64,000 bases of DNA, from positions 1,175,001 to 1,239,000 of the forward strand of contig NZ_CP060202.1 in assembly GCF_014250515.1 (NCBI RefSeq), in the 5' to 3' direction. The notes under the pieces are model-generated. The model was given only the letters and a program-made list of their open reading frames with translations, ran no database searches and was not told the DNA's origin. The DNA is from Hymenobacter sediminicola (lineage in GTDB: Bacteria; Bacteroidota; Bacteroidia; Cytophagales; Hymenobacteraceae). Position 1 is the first letter of the stretch. Each line of letters begins with the position of its first letter. A program made the position numbers and the translations under genes. This document shows, piece after piece, positions 17,101 through 25,340 of this stretch.

Positions 17101-17847
17101 ATGCAGAACTATTACCGCCTGTTGGGAGTGCCGGCCACGGCCTCGGTGGCCGAAATAGAAGCCGCCTACCGCGCCCTGCACGCCCGTATTCACCGCCGCG
17201 CGGCCCGCGACCCGGCCCTCAACGAACGGCTGCAGGAAGCCTATGGCAGCCTCCAGATTCTGACCGACCCGCGCCGCCGCTGGGCCTACGACCAGCTCCT
17301 GGGCCAGCAGCCGGCTCCGGCCCGGCAACTGTCGGCTATGGAGGCCCTCATGGAGCGCTATGCCCCGGTGGCCCGGTGGCTGAACTGGGCGCTGCTGGCT
17401 TTCTGCCTGCTGCTGGCCCTCGACCGGGTGCTGCCCCTGCGTGAGCTGCCGGGCGAGCTGGTACTGAGCCGCCAGCTGGTTTCCATTAGTGCTTCGGCCT
17501 CTAATCCGCAGGTGGGCTACGACATTCAAACCCCGCTTACCAAGTTCCGGCTGCACAGTGCCCAAGCGCCCCGCGCCCGCGAAGGCGAGTTTCTGACGGT
17601 GTGGCGGACGCCACTGCTGGGTGTGGTGCGGCGTGTCAGTTCGCCCCGCGCCCCGGAGGGCCCGGCGCCGTTCGAGCCGTACGGGACCGGCGTATACGGT
17701 GGGGCACTGGCGGCTCTGCCCATCTTGCTGCTGCTGGTGGCAGTGGTGGGCGTGCTGCCCAACCGAGCCCCCGAAACCCGCGTGAACACCGCTGTAGCCG
17801 GTAGCCTCCTGCTGGTCCTCACGGTGGTCGTTATGTGGCTATTTTAG
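17101..17847 (+). CDS. Membrane protein with a degenerate N-terminal J-domain
   Basis: A 248-residue protein. Residues 3-67 match a DnaJ J-domain (NYYRLLGVPATASVAEIE, then AYRALHARIHRR, then LQEAYGSLQILTDPRRRWAYD). The HPD tripeptide needed to stimulate Hsp70 ATPase is replaced by HRR in this alignment. A first transmembrane segment lies near residues 95-112, and two more at the C-terminus (about 198-220 and 230-248), with a soluble stretch between. This may be a membrane-tethered J-like adaptor that no longer activates DnaK. The domain call is good; the function is unknown. No chaperone gene is adjacent. Confidence 0.75.
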   Translation: MQNYYRLLGVPATASVAEIEAAYRALHARIHRRAARDPALNERLQEAYGSLQILTDPRRRWAYDQLLGQQPAPARQLSAMEALMERYAPVARWLNWALLAFCLLLALDRVLPLRELPGELVLSRQLVSISASASNPQVGYDIQTPLTKFRLHSAQAPRAREGEFLTVWRTPLLGVVRRVSSPRAPEGPAPFEPYGTGVYGGALAALPILLLLVAVVGVLPNRAPETRVNTAVAGSLLLVLTVVVMWLF

Positions 17848-17861
17848 ATGGTCGGGCTAAC

Positions 17862-17899
17862 AAAAAACGTCCTGCAGCGGTGCCGCTGCAGGACGTTCT
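17862..17899. terminator. Strong bidirectional terminator
   Basis: A perfect stem AACGTCCTGCAGCG pairs with its complement around GTGC and is preceded by an A-run. It lies between the convergent J-domain and SDR genes. Confidence 0.8.
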
Positions 17900-17921
17900 G
17901 ATACTAGGGGGCGGCTTGTTT

Positions 17922-18713
17922 CTAGCCGATGCTCCGAATCACGCCGCCATCTACCCGCACCGAAGCACCATTGGTGGCAGCGGCCAGCGGGCTGCAGAGG
18001 TAGGCTACCATATTGGCAATTTCGTCGGGGGTGATGAAACGCTTGAGCAGCGAGGAGGGGCGGGCGTCACGGAAAAACTCGTGCTCGGCTTCTTCGCGGG
18101 TCTTGCCTTCGCCGGCCAGCTGCTTCAAGAACTCCTCTACTCCTTCCGAAGCCGTAGGGCCGGGCAGCACCGAGTTAACGGTAACGCCGGTACCGGCAGT
18201 CAGCTCGGCCAGGCCGCGCGCTACGCCCAGCTGTGCGGTTTTGGTGGTGCCGTAGTGTATCATTTCGGCCGGAATCTGCAGGCCCGATTCGCTGGAAATG
18301 AACAGGATGCGGCCCCAGTCTTTCTCCAGCATCTGCGGGAAATACTGGCGCGAAAGGCGCACGCCGCTCATCACATTCACCTCAAAAAAGCGCAGCCAGT
18401 CTTCGTCGGGAATTTCCGCGAAAGGCTTGGGCTCGAAAATGCCCACGTTGTTGATAAGGATGTCTGCCGTAGGCACTTCCAGTAGTAAGTGCTGTACCTG
18501 CTCGGGACGGCCAAAATCTACCGGCACACCGCGCACGGTGGCACCGGGTGTCTGCTGCAGAATGGCGGTACGGGCTTCTGCAATGCGGGCTTCGGTGCGG
18601 CCCGTTAGAATCACGTCGGCCCCTTCGGCAGCCAGGCGCTGCGCTATAGCTAAGCCTATGCCAGCCGTGGAGCCCGTTATGAGGGCAGTTTTGCCCGTGA
18701 GTTGTAAATCCAT
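17922..18713 (-). CDS. SDR family NAD(P)-dependent oxidoreductase
   Basis: A 263-residue classical short-chain dehydrogenase. The cofactor motif TGSTAGIG (residues 14-21), the structural NNVG motif and the catalytic set S (ISSESG), Y and K (YGTTK) are present. It ends with the common VDGGVIRSIG. The start at 18713 is the ATG immediately before the first Rossmann strand; the longer open frame upstream overlaps the divergent ankyrin gene. TGRTEARI after the second strand suggests NADP preference. The substrate is unknown. Its upstream region (about 145 nt) is shared with the ankyrin gene. Confidence 0.86.
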   Translation of the reverse strand: MDLQLTGKTALITGSTAGIGLAIAQRLAAEGADVILTGRTEARIAEARTAILQQTPGATVRGVPVDFGRPEQVQHLLLEVPTADILINNVGIFEPKPFAEIPDEDWLRFFEVNVMSGVRLSRQYFPQMLEKDWGRILFISSESGLQIPAEMIHYGTTKTAQLGVARGLAELTAGTGVTVNSVLPGPTASEGVEEFLKQLAGEGKTREEAEHEFFRDARPSSLLKRFITPDEIANMVAYLCSPLAAATNGASVRVDGGVIRSIG

Positions 18714-18858
18714 GAGAAGAGGATGTGGTTTCAGGAATGTACGTAACCGGCAGCGCAGGGCTTTGTCTGAGTCACCGGCTGTTTTTCTTCCGGGGTGTCG
18801 TCCGCAACTTCCACGGGCCTTTCCTGCGTATGCACTCCCAATCCAACTTCTCCCGCTG

Positions 18859-19347
18859 ATGTCTGATTTTACTTCATCCCGCCCCGAAGACCTGCTGTAT
18901 GATGCCGCCCGCAACGGCGACGTAGCTGCTATAAAGCAACTGCTGGCCGAAGGAGCCGACGTGAATGCGCAGAACGGCCGCGGCTTCACGGCCCTTATTC
19001 TGGCTGCCTACGACAATCACCTGGAGGCCACGCAGGTGCTGCTCGAAGCTGGCGCCGACCCTAACGTACACGATGCCAGCGGCAACACGGCCCTGATGGG
19101 TGTGGCCTTCAAGGGCTACCCCGACATTGCCCGCCTGCTCATTCAGCACGGTGCCGACCTGAATGCCCGCAACGGCAACGACGGCACGGCCCTCATGTTT
19201 GCTACGCTGTTTGGCCGCCACAACATCGTGCCCATCCTGCTCGAAGCCGGCGCTGACACTACCCTGCGCGACGTGCGCGGCCTTTCCGCCCGCGACCTGG
19301 CCATTCAGCAGGGCAACGACGAAGCCCTAAAAGTGCTGCCCGAATAG
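18859..19347 (+). CDS. Ankyrin repeat protein
   Basis: A 162-residue protein made almost wholly of ankyrin repeats: about four units of the form G-xTAL-xxAA-xxxxxxxxxLL-xxGADxN between residues 9 and 145 (GADVNAQNGRGFTALILAA, GADPNVHDASGNTALMGVA, GADLNARNGNDGTALMFAT, GADTTLRD). There is no signal peptide, so it is probably cytosolic. Such small repeat proteins mediate protein binding. No partner is evident: the neighbours are an SDR gene (divergent) and a DoxX gene. The ATG at 18859 fixes a full first repeat. Confidence 0.87.
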   Translation: MSDFTSSRPEDLLYDAARNGDVAAIKQLLAEGADVNAQNGRGFTALILAAYDNHLEATQVLLEAGADPNVHDASGNTALMGVAFKGYPDIARLLIQHGADLNARNGNDGTALMFATLFGRHNIVPILLEAGADTTLRDVRGLSARDLAIQQGNDEALKVLPE

Positions 19348-19421
19348 AAGGCAGGCGTAGCTCCCGCTCCGCTACTTGCTTAGCTACCTCTGTCTCCCTT
19401 ATCATTCTCCTGCTTTTCCTT

Positions 19422-19832
19422 ATGAACGATTCTGTTGCGCGGTTCGCGCCCTATGTATTCGCCCTGCTGCGCGTGGTGGTCGGACTGATGTATGCCCAGC
19501 ACGGCAGCCAGAAGCTGTTTGGCCTGCCGGATGGCGGCCACCCGGCACCCGAGCTGTTTTCGCTGATGGGGCTGGCCGGCGTGCTGGAGCTGGCCTGCGG
19601 CTTGCTGGTGGCAGTGGGCCTGTTCACGCGGCCCGTGGCCTTTCTGGCCAGCGGCACTATGGCCGTGGCATATTTCATGGCGCACGCGCCCAACGGCCCG
19701 CTGGCTATCCAGAACCAGGGCGAAACGGCCGTGCTCTACTGCTTCATCTTTTTCTACATCTGGGCGCACGGCGCAGGCATCTGGAGCCTCGACGGGATGC
19801 TGCGCCGCAACACCGCAATACCAGCTGTGTAG
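19422..19832 (+). CDS. DoxX family membrane protein
   Basis: A 136-residue protein with four predicted transmembrane helices. The DoxX pattern is clear: LRVVVGLMYAQHGSQKLFG in helix 1, then GVLELACGLLVAVGLFTRP, VAYFMAHAPNG and a final helix. DoxX-like proteins are linked to redox, sulfur or quinone chemistry in membranes, but the role of this type is unknown. It follows the ankyrin gene by 74 nt and ends before a strong terminator. Confidence 0.86.
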   Translation: MNDSVARFAPYVFALLRVVVGLMYAQHGSQKLFGLPDGGHPAPELFSLMGLAGVLELACGLLVAVGLFTRPVAFLASGTMAVAYFMAHAPNGPLAIQNQGETAVLYCFIFFYIWAHGAGIWSLDGMLRRNTAIPAV

Positions 19833-19845
19833 CACACGCTGCCCC

Positions 19846-19883
19846 AACAAAAAAGGCCTGCTTGATAGCAGGCCTTTTTTGTT
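19846..19883. terminator. Bidirectional terminator after the DoxX gene
   Basis: A 17-bp perfect stem (19846-19862 with 19867-19883) with a TGAT loop and flanking A/T runs. Its right arm overlaps the stop codon of the convergent gene by 2 nt. Confidence 0.85.
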
Positions 19884-20319
19884 ACAAGATAGTCGAGACG
19901 TCAAGCGTGGTCTGGTGTACCACAGAACCCGGAAGCTGAGTCCGGCGCAGCAGCCTGGCAATATGTGGCGGCAGTTCTGCGACTGTGAGCGGGTGCAGCG
20001 GCCGAGCTACCACGTAGTAGTGCGGGTCGGTGTGCTCGTGGAGGCGGGTTTTGGCGAAGGAGTAGAGGCCCCGGCGGGCATAGCGGACGGCGCCGGGCGA
20101 ACTGCCAACAGGAGTGTCGGAGGTAGCCTGCGCCCCGCCGGCTGCGGGTTCGGGTAGGGTCAGGAAATACTGGTGCAGCTCCAGCAGCACCTCCTCCGAT
20201 GCCGCCACCGACGCCGGCAGCACCCCACCGCCGGACGCTACGTGCAGGATATGCCCGTCCGTGTCGGTGGCAAACCAATCAATGTCGGCGTCTTCCTGGT
20301 CTTCAGGGGTTATTTGCAT
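19882..20319 (-). CDS. Hypothetical protein, 145 aa
   Basis: Not recognised. The protein begins with an acidic stretch and DIDWFATDTDGHILHVASGG, a pattern seen in many small Bacteroidota hypothetical proteins of immunity-like or SMI1-like size, but no family can be named with confidence. There is no signal peptide or membrane segment. Base composition is like the surrounding genome, unlike the next gene upstream. It lies 34 nt downstream of the AT-rich gene on the same strand, so the two may be co-transcribed. Confidence 0.62.
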   Translation of the reverse strand: MQITPEDQEDADIDWFATDTDGHILHVASGGGVLPASVAASEEVLLELHQYFLTLPEPAAGGAQATSDTPVGSSPGAVRYARRGLYSFAKTRLHEHTDPHYYVVARPLHPLTVAELPPHIARLLRRTQLPGSVVHQTTLDVSTIL

Positions 20320-20353
20320 GGGAGAGGGAAGAATGTATTTTCAAGTAAAAAAA

Positions 20354-21076
20354 TTAACCGCCGAACTGAAGCTCTGGACTAGGTTCTGACTTTAATACAG
20401 CTGGAAGATTTTCTAAGAAATAGTACACCAACCTTGGGTCTCTGAGCAGACCTGGGTTCATATCAAGATGAGCCATTAATTGAGGTGAGATAGTTTCAAC
20501 ACTCATAATGGTTCTGCCATCTATAATAGCCTTTACCAAAATCAAAGCACCTGTACGCAAAACTATTTCATCAACGTTTTGGCAAGCTGCTATTAATTGT
20601 GCCGCTGCATTAGATAGTTGTGCAGTCGACTCGGCCACTGGCTTTCCTAAATAATTTGCTTCAAGTGCAGCTTTGCCTTTGTTGTATATCTCGTGTACTT
20701 CTCGTTGTGTCTTGGGTCTCTTCGTCCAAAAAATCAGGCTTTGAATAAAAGAGCCCCACACAGGTTCCTCCTCTGACTTATACTCGAAACCACAAACGCT
20801 CATGAAAGAGTTTATGCTATCTAGAATGTCTTCTAAAGCACTATTTTCAATAAATTGCTGTGGGATGCTTATGTAAACAAATGATTGTTGCTTCTCAGCA
20901 CTTCCTTCTACTAGGAAGCCTCTGTCTATACCATTCATGTAGTTTCTAATTATATCATTTTTGTCTGTCTCTCCTTTTGAGTTATATAGTTTTATAGTCC
21001 TATTTCCTTTGTCATCTATGTTAAAAGCGGATAATATGCTTTCAATTAAATTCAAGGCTTGTTCTGATTCACTCAT
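20354..21076 (-). CDS. Hypothetical protein in an AT-rich island
   Basis: A 240-residue protein not recognised. It is predicted soluble, acidic and mostly helical: an N-terminal helix rich in Glu and Leu, a central YISIPQQFIENSALEDIL region, and a C-terminal region with ISPQLMAHLDMNPGLLRDPR. There is no signal peptide, transmembrane segment or catalytic motif. The base composition is strikingly different from both sides: bases 20521-20580 and 20941-21000 hold only 20 and 16 G/C of 60, while mutB next door is strongly GC-rich. Codons ending in A/T dominate. This indicates recent horizontal acquisition. No transposase or repeat flanks it. Confidence 0.68.
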   Translation of the reverse strand: MSESEQALNLIESILSAFNIDDKGNRTIKLYNSKGETDKNDIIRNYMNGIDRGFLVEGSAEKQQSFVYISIPQQFIENSALEDILDSINSFMSVCGFEYKSEEEPVWGSFIQSLIFWTKRPKTQREVHEIYNKGKAALEANYLGKPVAESTAQLSNAAAQLIAACQNVDEIVLRTGALILVKAIIDGRTIMSVETISPQLMAHLDMNPGLLRDPRLVYYFLENLPAVLKSEPSPELQFGG

Positions 21077-21110
21077 ATAGAAGAAGGGCTAATTAGATTG
21101 TAAGCAAATT

Positions 21111-23234
21111 TCACTCTCCCAGCTTCTCCAGAATTTCCTGCGCCGCGACGGCAATGACGGTGCCGGGGCCATAGACGCCGGCCACGCCCGCGTTATAGAG
21201 AAACTCGTAGTCCTGTGACGGAATGACGCCGCCGGCAATGACGAGGATGTCTTCGCGGCCCAGTTGCTTGAGGTCGGCGAGCAGCTGCGGAATCAGGGTT
21301 TTGTGTCCGGCGGCCAGACTGCTGACTCCCACTACGTGCACGTCGTTTTCGGCGGCTTGACGGGCTACTTCGTCGGGGGTCTGGAACAGCGGGGCAATGT
21401 CCACGTCGAAGCCGACGTCGGCAAAAGAGGTGGCAATGATTTTCGCACCCCGGTCGTGGCCGTCCTGGCCCATTTTGGCCACCATCATGCGGGGTCGGCG
21501 GCCTTCCTTGGCGGCAAAGGCATCGGCAGCGGCGCGGGCCTTGGCAAACTCTTCGTTGTAGTCCATTTCGGCAGAATACACGCCTGAAATGGCGCGGATA
21601 GTGGCCTGGTGGCGGCCATATACTTTCTCCAGCGCATCGGATATTTCGCCGAGCGTGGCGCGGTGGCGGGCGGCCACTACGGCCAGCGCCAGCAGATTGT
21701 CGGTGCCGGAGCGGGCTGCTTCGGTCAGGGCTTCTAAAGCGGCCTGCACGGCAGCAGTGTCGCGGGTGCTGCGGATGCTGGTGAGGCGCGCAATCTGGGA
21801 CTCGCGCACAGCGGCGTTGTCGATGTCGAGCACGTCGAGCTGCTGCTCCTCGCTGGGGCGGTATTTATTCACGCCCACAATGATTTCCTTGCCCGAGTCG
21901 ATGCGGGCCTGCTTGCGGGCGGCGGCTTCCTCGATGCGCATCTTGGGCAGGCCGGTTTCAATGGCTTTGGCCATGCCGCCCAGCTCTTCTACCTCCTGAA
22001 TGAGCGCCCAGGCCTTGTTGGCCAGCTCATGCGTGAGGGTTTCGACGTAGTAGGAGCCGCCCCAAGGGTCCACGACGCGGGTAATGTCGGTTTCGTGCTG
22101 CAGGTAGAGTTGGGTATTGCGGGCAATGCGGGCCGAGAAGTCGGTGGGCAGGGCAATAGCCTCATCCAGGGCGTTGGTGTGCAGGCTCTGGGTGCCCCCG
22201 AGGGCGGCGGCCAGCGCCTCAATGCAGGTGCGGGCCACATTGTTGAAGGGGTCCTGCTCGGTGAGCGAGTAGCCGGAGGTCTGGCAGTGGGTGCGCAGGG
22301 CTAGGCTCTTGGGGTTCTGGGGCTCGAACTGCTTCAGGACCTTCGCCCACAGCAGGCGGCCGGCCCGGAGCTTGGCAATTTCCATGAAGTGGTTCATGCC
22401 GATGGCCCAGAAGAAGGAAAGGCGCGGCGCGAACTGGTCGATGGTCATGCCGGCCGCCAGTCCGGCGCGTACGTACTCCAGGCCGTCGGCAATGGTGTAG
22501 GCCAGCTCAATGTCTGCGGTAGCGCCGGCCTCCTGCATGTGGTAGCCGGAGATGCTGATGCTGTTGAACTTGGGCATGTGCTGCGCCGTGTAGGCGAAGA
22601 TATCCGCAATGATGCGCATGCTCGGGGCGGGCGGGTAGATATAGGTGTTGCGCACCATAAACTCCTTCAGAATGTCGTTCTGAATCGTGCCTGCCAGCTT
22701 TTCCGGCGTTACGCCCTGCTCTTCTGCCGCTACGATATAGAAGGCAAGCACCGGCAGCACGGCGCCGTTCATGGTCATAGACACCGACATCTTGTCGAGC
22801 GGAATTTCATCGAAGAGAATCTTCATGTCTTCCACTGAGTCGATGGCCACGCCGGCTTTGCCCACGTCGCCTACCACACGGGGGTGGTCGGAATCGTAGC
22901 CGCGGTGCGTGGCCAGGTCGAAGGCTACCGACAGACCCTTCTGGCCGCCAGCCAGGTTGCGGCGGTAAAAGGAGTTGGATTCTTCGGCCGTGCTGAAACC
23001 CGCGTACTGCCGGATAGTCCAGGGGTTCTGGACGTACATGGTAGGGTAGGGCCCGCGCAGATAGGGTGCCACGCCGGCCCCAAAGCCGAGGTGGTCGAGG
23101 TGCTGCACGTCGTGGGCGGTATAGTGGCTTTTAAGCTGGATGCCTTCGGGCGTGACGGTGGCCGCTTCCGGTGCTGCAGGGGTAGCGGGCAGCGGGGCGT
23201 CGTTATAGGCTATCTGGGAGAAGTCAGGTTTCAT
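21111..23234 (-). CDS. mutB: Methylmalonyl-CoA mutase large (catalytic) subunit
   Basis: A 707-residue adenosylcobalamin enzyme interconverting (R)-methylmalonyl-CoA and succinyl-CoA in propionate and branched-chain metabolism. The N-terminal TIM barrel contains [20 protein letters not shown] and [16 protein letters not shown]. The C-terminal B12-binding domain carries DGHDRG with the cobalt-ligand His H593, followed by [10 protein letters not shown] and [13 protein letters not shown]. The ATG at 23234 starts MKPDFSQ; an in-frame start at 23264 would run into the REP-like element and is less likely. It lies 103 nt downstream of mutA. No MeaB chaperone gene is adjacent. Confidence 0.96.
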   Translation of the reverse strand: MKPDFSQIAYNDAPLPATPAAPEAATVTPEGIQLKSHYTAHDVQHLDHLGFGAGVAPYLRGPYPTMYVQNPWTIRQYAGFSTAEESNSFYRRNLAGGQKGLSVAFDLATHRGYDSDHPRVVGDVGKAGVAIDSVEDMKILFDEIPLDKMSVSMTMNGAVLPVLAFYIVAAEEQGVTPEKLAGTIQNDILKEFMVRNTYIYPPAPSMRIIADIFAYTAQHMPKFNSISISGYHMQEAGATADIELAYTIADGLEYVRAGLAAGMTIDQFAPRLSFFWAIGMNHFMEIAKLRAGRLLWAKVLKQFEPQNPKSLALRTHCQTSGYSLTEQDPFNNVARTCIEALAAALGGTQSLHTNALDEAIALPTDFSARIARNTQLYLQHETDITRVVDPWGGSYYVETLTHELANKAWALIQEVEELGGMAKAIETGLPKMRIEEAAARKQARIDSGKEIIVGVNKYRPSEEQQLDVLDIDNAAVRESQIARLTSIRSTRDTAAVQAALEALTEAARSGTDNLLALAVVAARHRATLGEISDALEKVYGRHQATIRAISGVYSAEMDYNEEFAKARAAADAFAAKEGRRPRMMVAKMGQDGHDRGAKIIATSFADVGFDVDIAPLFQTPDEVARQAAENDVHVVGVSSLAAGHKTLIPQLLADLKQLGREDILVIAGGVIPSQDYEFLYNAGVAGVYGPGTVIAVAAQEILEKLGE

Positions 23235-23248
23235 GATGGTGGGGCTAG

Positions 23249-23321
23249 CTGTCATCCTGAGCATTGTCGGATGAGGGGCGTTCAGGCGTGATAAGGTCCT
23301 TCGCTCCGCTCAGGATGACAG
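23249..23321. repeat. REP-like palindromic element between mutA and mutB
   Basis: A perfect 14-nt inverted repeat (CTGTCATCCTGAGC at 23249-23262, its complement at 23308-23321) brackets 45 nt. The right part includes AAGGTCCTTCGCTCCGCTC, a sequence type known from dispersed intergenic repeats in many bacterial genomes. It fills most of the 103-nt gap between mutA and mutB. Only one copy was seen in this window. Confidence 0.65.
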
Positions 23322-23337
23322 AGGGCCTATATAGAAC

Positions 23338-25119
23338 TTACTTTTTTCCCTGCAGGCGCGCCAGCACATCTTCGGTGCTGTAGCCTTGCACGGTAAATTC
23401 CTTGAAGCCGAACACGCGCACGGCTTCCTGCATGGTTGCCAGGTCGGCGGTGAGCAGGGCCGGGGGCACGAAGGGCACTTCGTTGGGCAGTTTGTAGAGG
23501 TAGCGCGACAGGCGCCCGAACTGCTCGGGCGTGGCGTACATCAGTGTGGCTTCCTCGGAAGAGGAAAACAGCACCGATAATGTGCCTTCCGGATGGGACT
23601 CGCGCAGGTCCGGCTGCTCGGCATCAGGCAGCAACCGCAAAAACGACTCTACGATGAGCTGATTGGTGTGTGAGCCCAGCAGCACCACGGCGGCGCGCTT
23701 CTTCTTCTTCTCGCGCCGCTCAAAGTGTAGGGTAGTAGCCAAGCGGAGCACTTCGGAGGGGTAGGTGGCTCGGGTAGAGTCGAACTCGCGGCTGCGCAGC
23801 AGCTTCTTGGGGTTGAATTCGAACTGCTCCCGCACGTTTTGGAAACGGTTCGTGCCTACCACTACCTGCTCACCGTTGGCAATGCGCCGGAACTGAGCTT
23901 GCGCTGCCTGGTGCAGCTCCCGTAGCGCCAGTGGCAACGCCGCCGGGAAGCCGCCTTCTGCTTCCAGCCGCTGAAACAGCGCCCAAGACTCGCGGGCTAG
24001 TTGGTCGGTGAGGGTTTCGAGGTAGTAGGAGCCAGCGGCTGGGTCCGCGACGGTGCCGAGGCCGGCTTCTTCACGCAGCAGCACCGAGAGGTTGCGCGCC
24101 AGCCGGTCAGAAAAATCGTTGGGTTCCTGAAACAGCGTATCGAAGGGACGTACACTCAACACGTCGGCCCCGCCGAGCACGGCGCTCATGGCTTCGGTGG
24201 TTACGCGCAGCAGGTTGGTATGCGAATCGAGCGTGGTCTGGCTCCAAGAGGCAGTTTCGGCTACGATGGGCACTTGGGTTGCTTCGATGGGCAGGCCGTA
24301 AGCGTGGCCGAGCGTAGCCCACAGCCGCCGAAGCGCCCGCAGTTTCGCCAGTTCGAAGAAGTAATTGGGGTTGATGGCGGTGTGCACGCGCATAGCCGCT
24401 GCCACATCGGCCACGGTCAGGTCGTCGGTGGGCAGTTCGCTGAGATAGGTAGCGGCTGTGGCCAGCGCGAAGGCTATCTGCTGCGAGGCCGTAGCGCCCC
24501 GGTTGCCGAAGTAGGCAGCATCCAGCGTCAGGCCCCGAAAGTCGGCCATGCCCCGGGTCAGGCGCAGCACTTCGCGCAATCCGCGTAGCTGGCCCGGCAA
24601 ATCAGGCATATGGCAGGTAACGGGGTCGAACTGCAGGAAGCCGCGCAACTCCGATGTGCCGGTGGCTAGCAGGCTCCGCACCAATTCGGTCGGTGCGGCA
24701 GTCACGGTGTAGCCGATGAAAGTGTCGGAGAGGGGGAGGTGCTGATGCAGAAACCCAACATCAAACGACGTAGTATCCGCCAGCACAAAGTGGGCGCCTT
24801 CCGCCCCACGGGTCAAGGCATCAGCCGCCCTGTGGATGGCCTCGTGCCCATTGCTGAGGGCTGGAACGTGGTAGACAGGCACATTGCGCCAGTGGTTGCC
24901 GGTGCCAGCGTGCAGTTGCGGGGCCGGCTGCTCTGCCAGTGCCGACAGAGCTTCACGGTGGTAGAAAGGTTCCAGTGCAAAGCCGTCGGGCGTGTCCCAG
25001 CGCAACGTCGCCGGATCGGCGCCTTTTAGGTCCCGCTCGATACGGGCCTGCCAGGCGGCAGTAGTGACGGGTTCAAACTCTGAAAACGTAACGGGCGCGG
25101 AACGCGGCGTATCGGACAT
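23338..25119 (-). CDS. mutA: Methylmalonyl-CoA mutase small subunit
   Basis: A 593-residue partner subunit of MutB. It shares the TIM-barrel layout (WDTPDGFALEPFY near the start, LSVRPFDTLFQEP, DPAAGSYYLETLTD), but its C-terminal cobalamin-like domain lacks the DxHxxG cobalt-binding motif, as is normal for the non-catalytic subunit. It is first in the mutA-mutB operon. The ATG at 25119 follows a TATCTTTA promoter-like element by 39 nt. No signal peptide; cytosolic heterodimer. Confidence 0.92.
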   Translation of the reverse strand: MSDTPRSAPVTFSEFEPVTTAAWQARIERDLKGADPATLRWDTPDGFALEPFYHREALSALAEQPAPQLHAGTGNHWRNVPVYHVPALSNGHEAIHRAADALTRGAEGAHFVLADTTSFDVGFLHQHLPLSDTFIGYTVTAAPTELVRSLLATGTSELRGFLQFDPVTCHMPDLPGQLRGLREVLRLTRGMADFRGLTLDAAYFGNRGATASQQIAFALATAATYLSELPTDDLTVADVAAAMRVHTAINPNYFFELAKLRALRRLWATLGHAYGLPIEATQVPIVAETASWSQTTLDSHTNLLRVTTEAMSAVLGGADVLSVRPFDTLFQEPNDFSDRLARNLSVLLREEAGLGTVADPAAGSYYLETLTDQLARESWALFQRLEAEGGFPAALPLALRELHQAAQAQFRRIANGEQVVVGTNRFQNVREQFEFNPKKLLRSREFDSTRATYPSEVLRLATTLHFERREKKKKRAAVVLLGSHTNQLIVESFLRLLPDAEQPDLRESHPEGTLSVLFSSSEEATLMYATPEQFGRLSRYLYKLPNEVPFVPPALLTADLATMQEAVRVFGFKEFTVQGYSTEDVLARLQGKK

Positions 25120-25158
25120 AGCCTAGGCACTGGTGGGATAGGAAGAAAACAGGCGTGC

Positions 25159-25166
25159 TAAAGATA
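25159..25166 (-). promoter_or_regulatory. Candidate -7 element for mutAB
   Basis: The minus strand reads TATCTTTA, one base off TAnnTTTG, 39 nt before the mutA ATG. Confidence 0.35.
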
Positions 25167-25302
25167 CCGGATCAGGAGGGAAAGGCGGTACCGAACCCCA
25201 TAAAGCCGGGCTGATTCCTTTTTCGGCAAGACTAGATGCACTACCGCAGCTATATCCACCAAAAGCAGCCGCCAGGGTTGTGTTGCTACCGGGCCGGCTG
25301 GT

Positions 25303-25310
25303 TACCTTGC
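25303..25310 (+). promoter_or_regulatory. Candidate -7 element for the following beta-barrel gene
   Basis: TACCTTGC resembles TAnnTTTG and ends 30 nt before the GTG start at 25341. Confidence 0.4.
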
Positions 25311-25340
25311 GCCTTAGTTTATCCCTTTCTACCACCGTTC

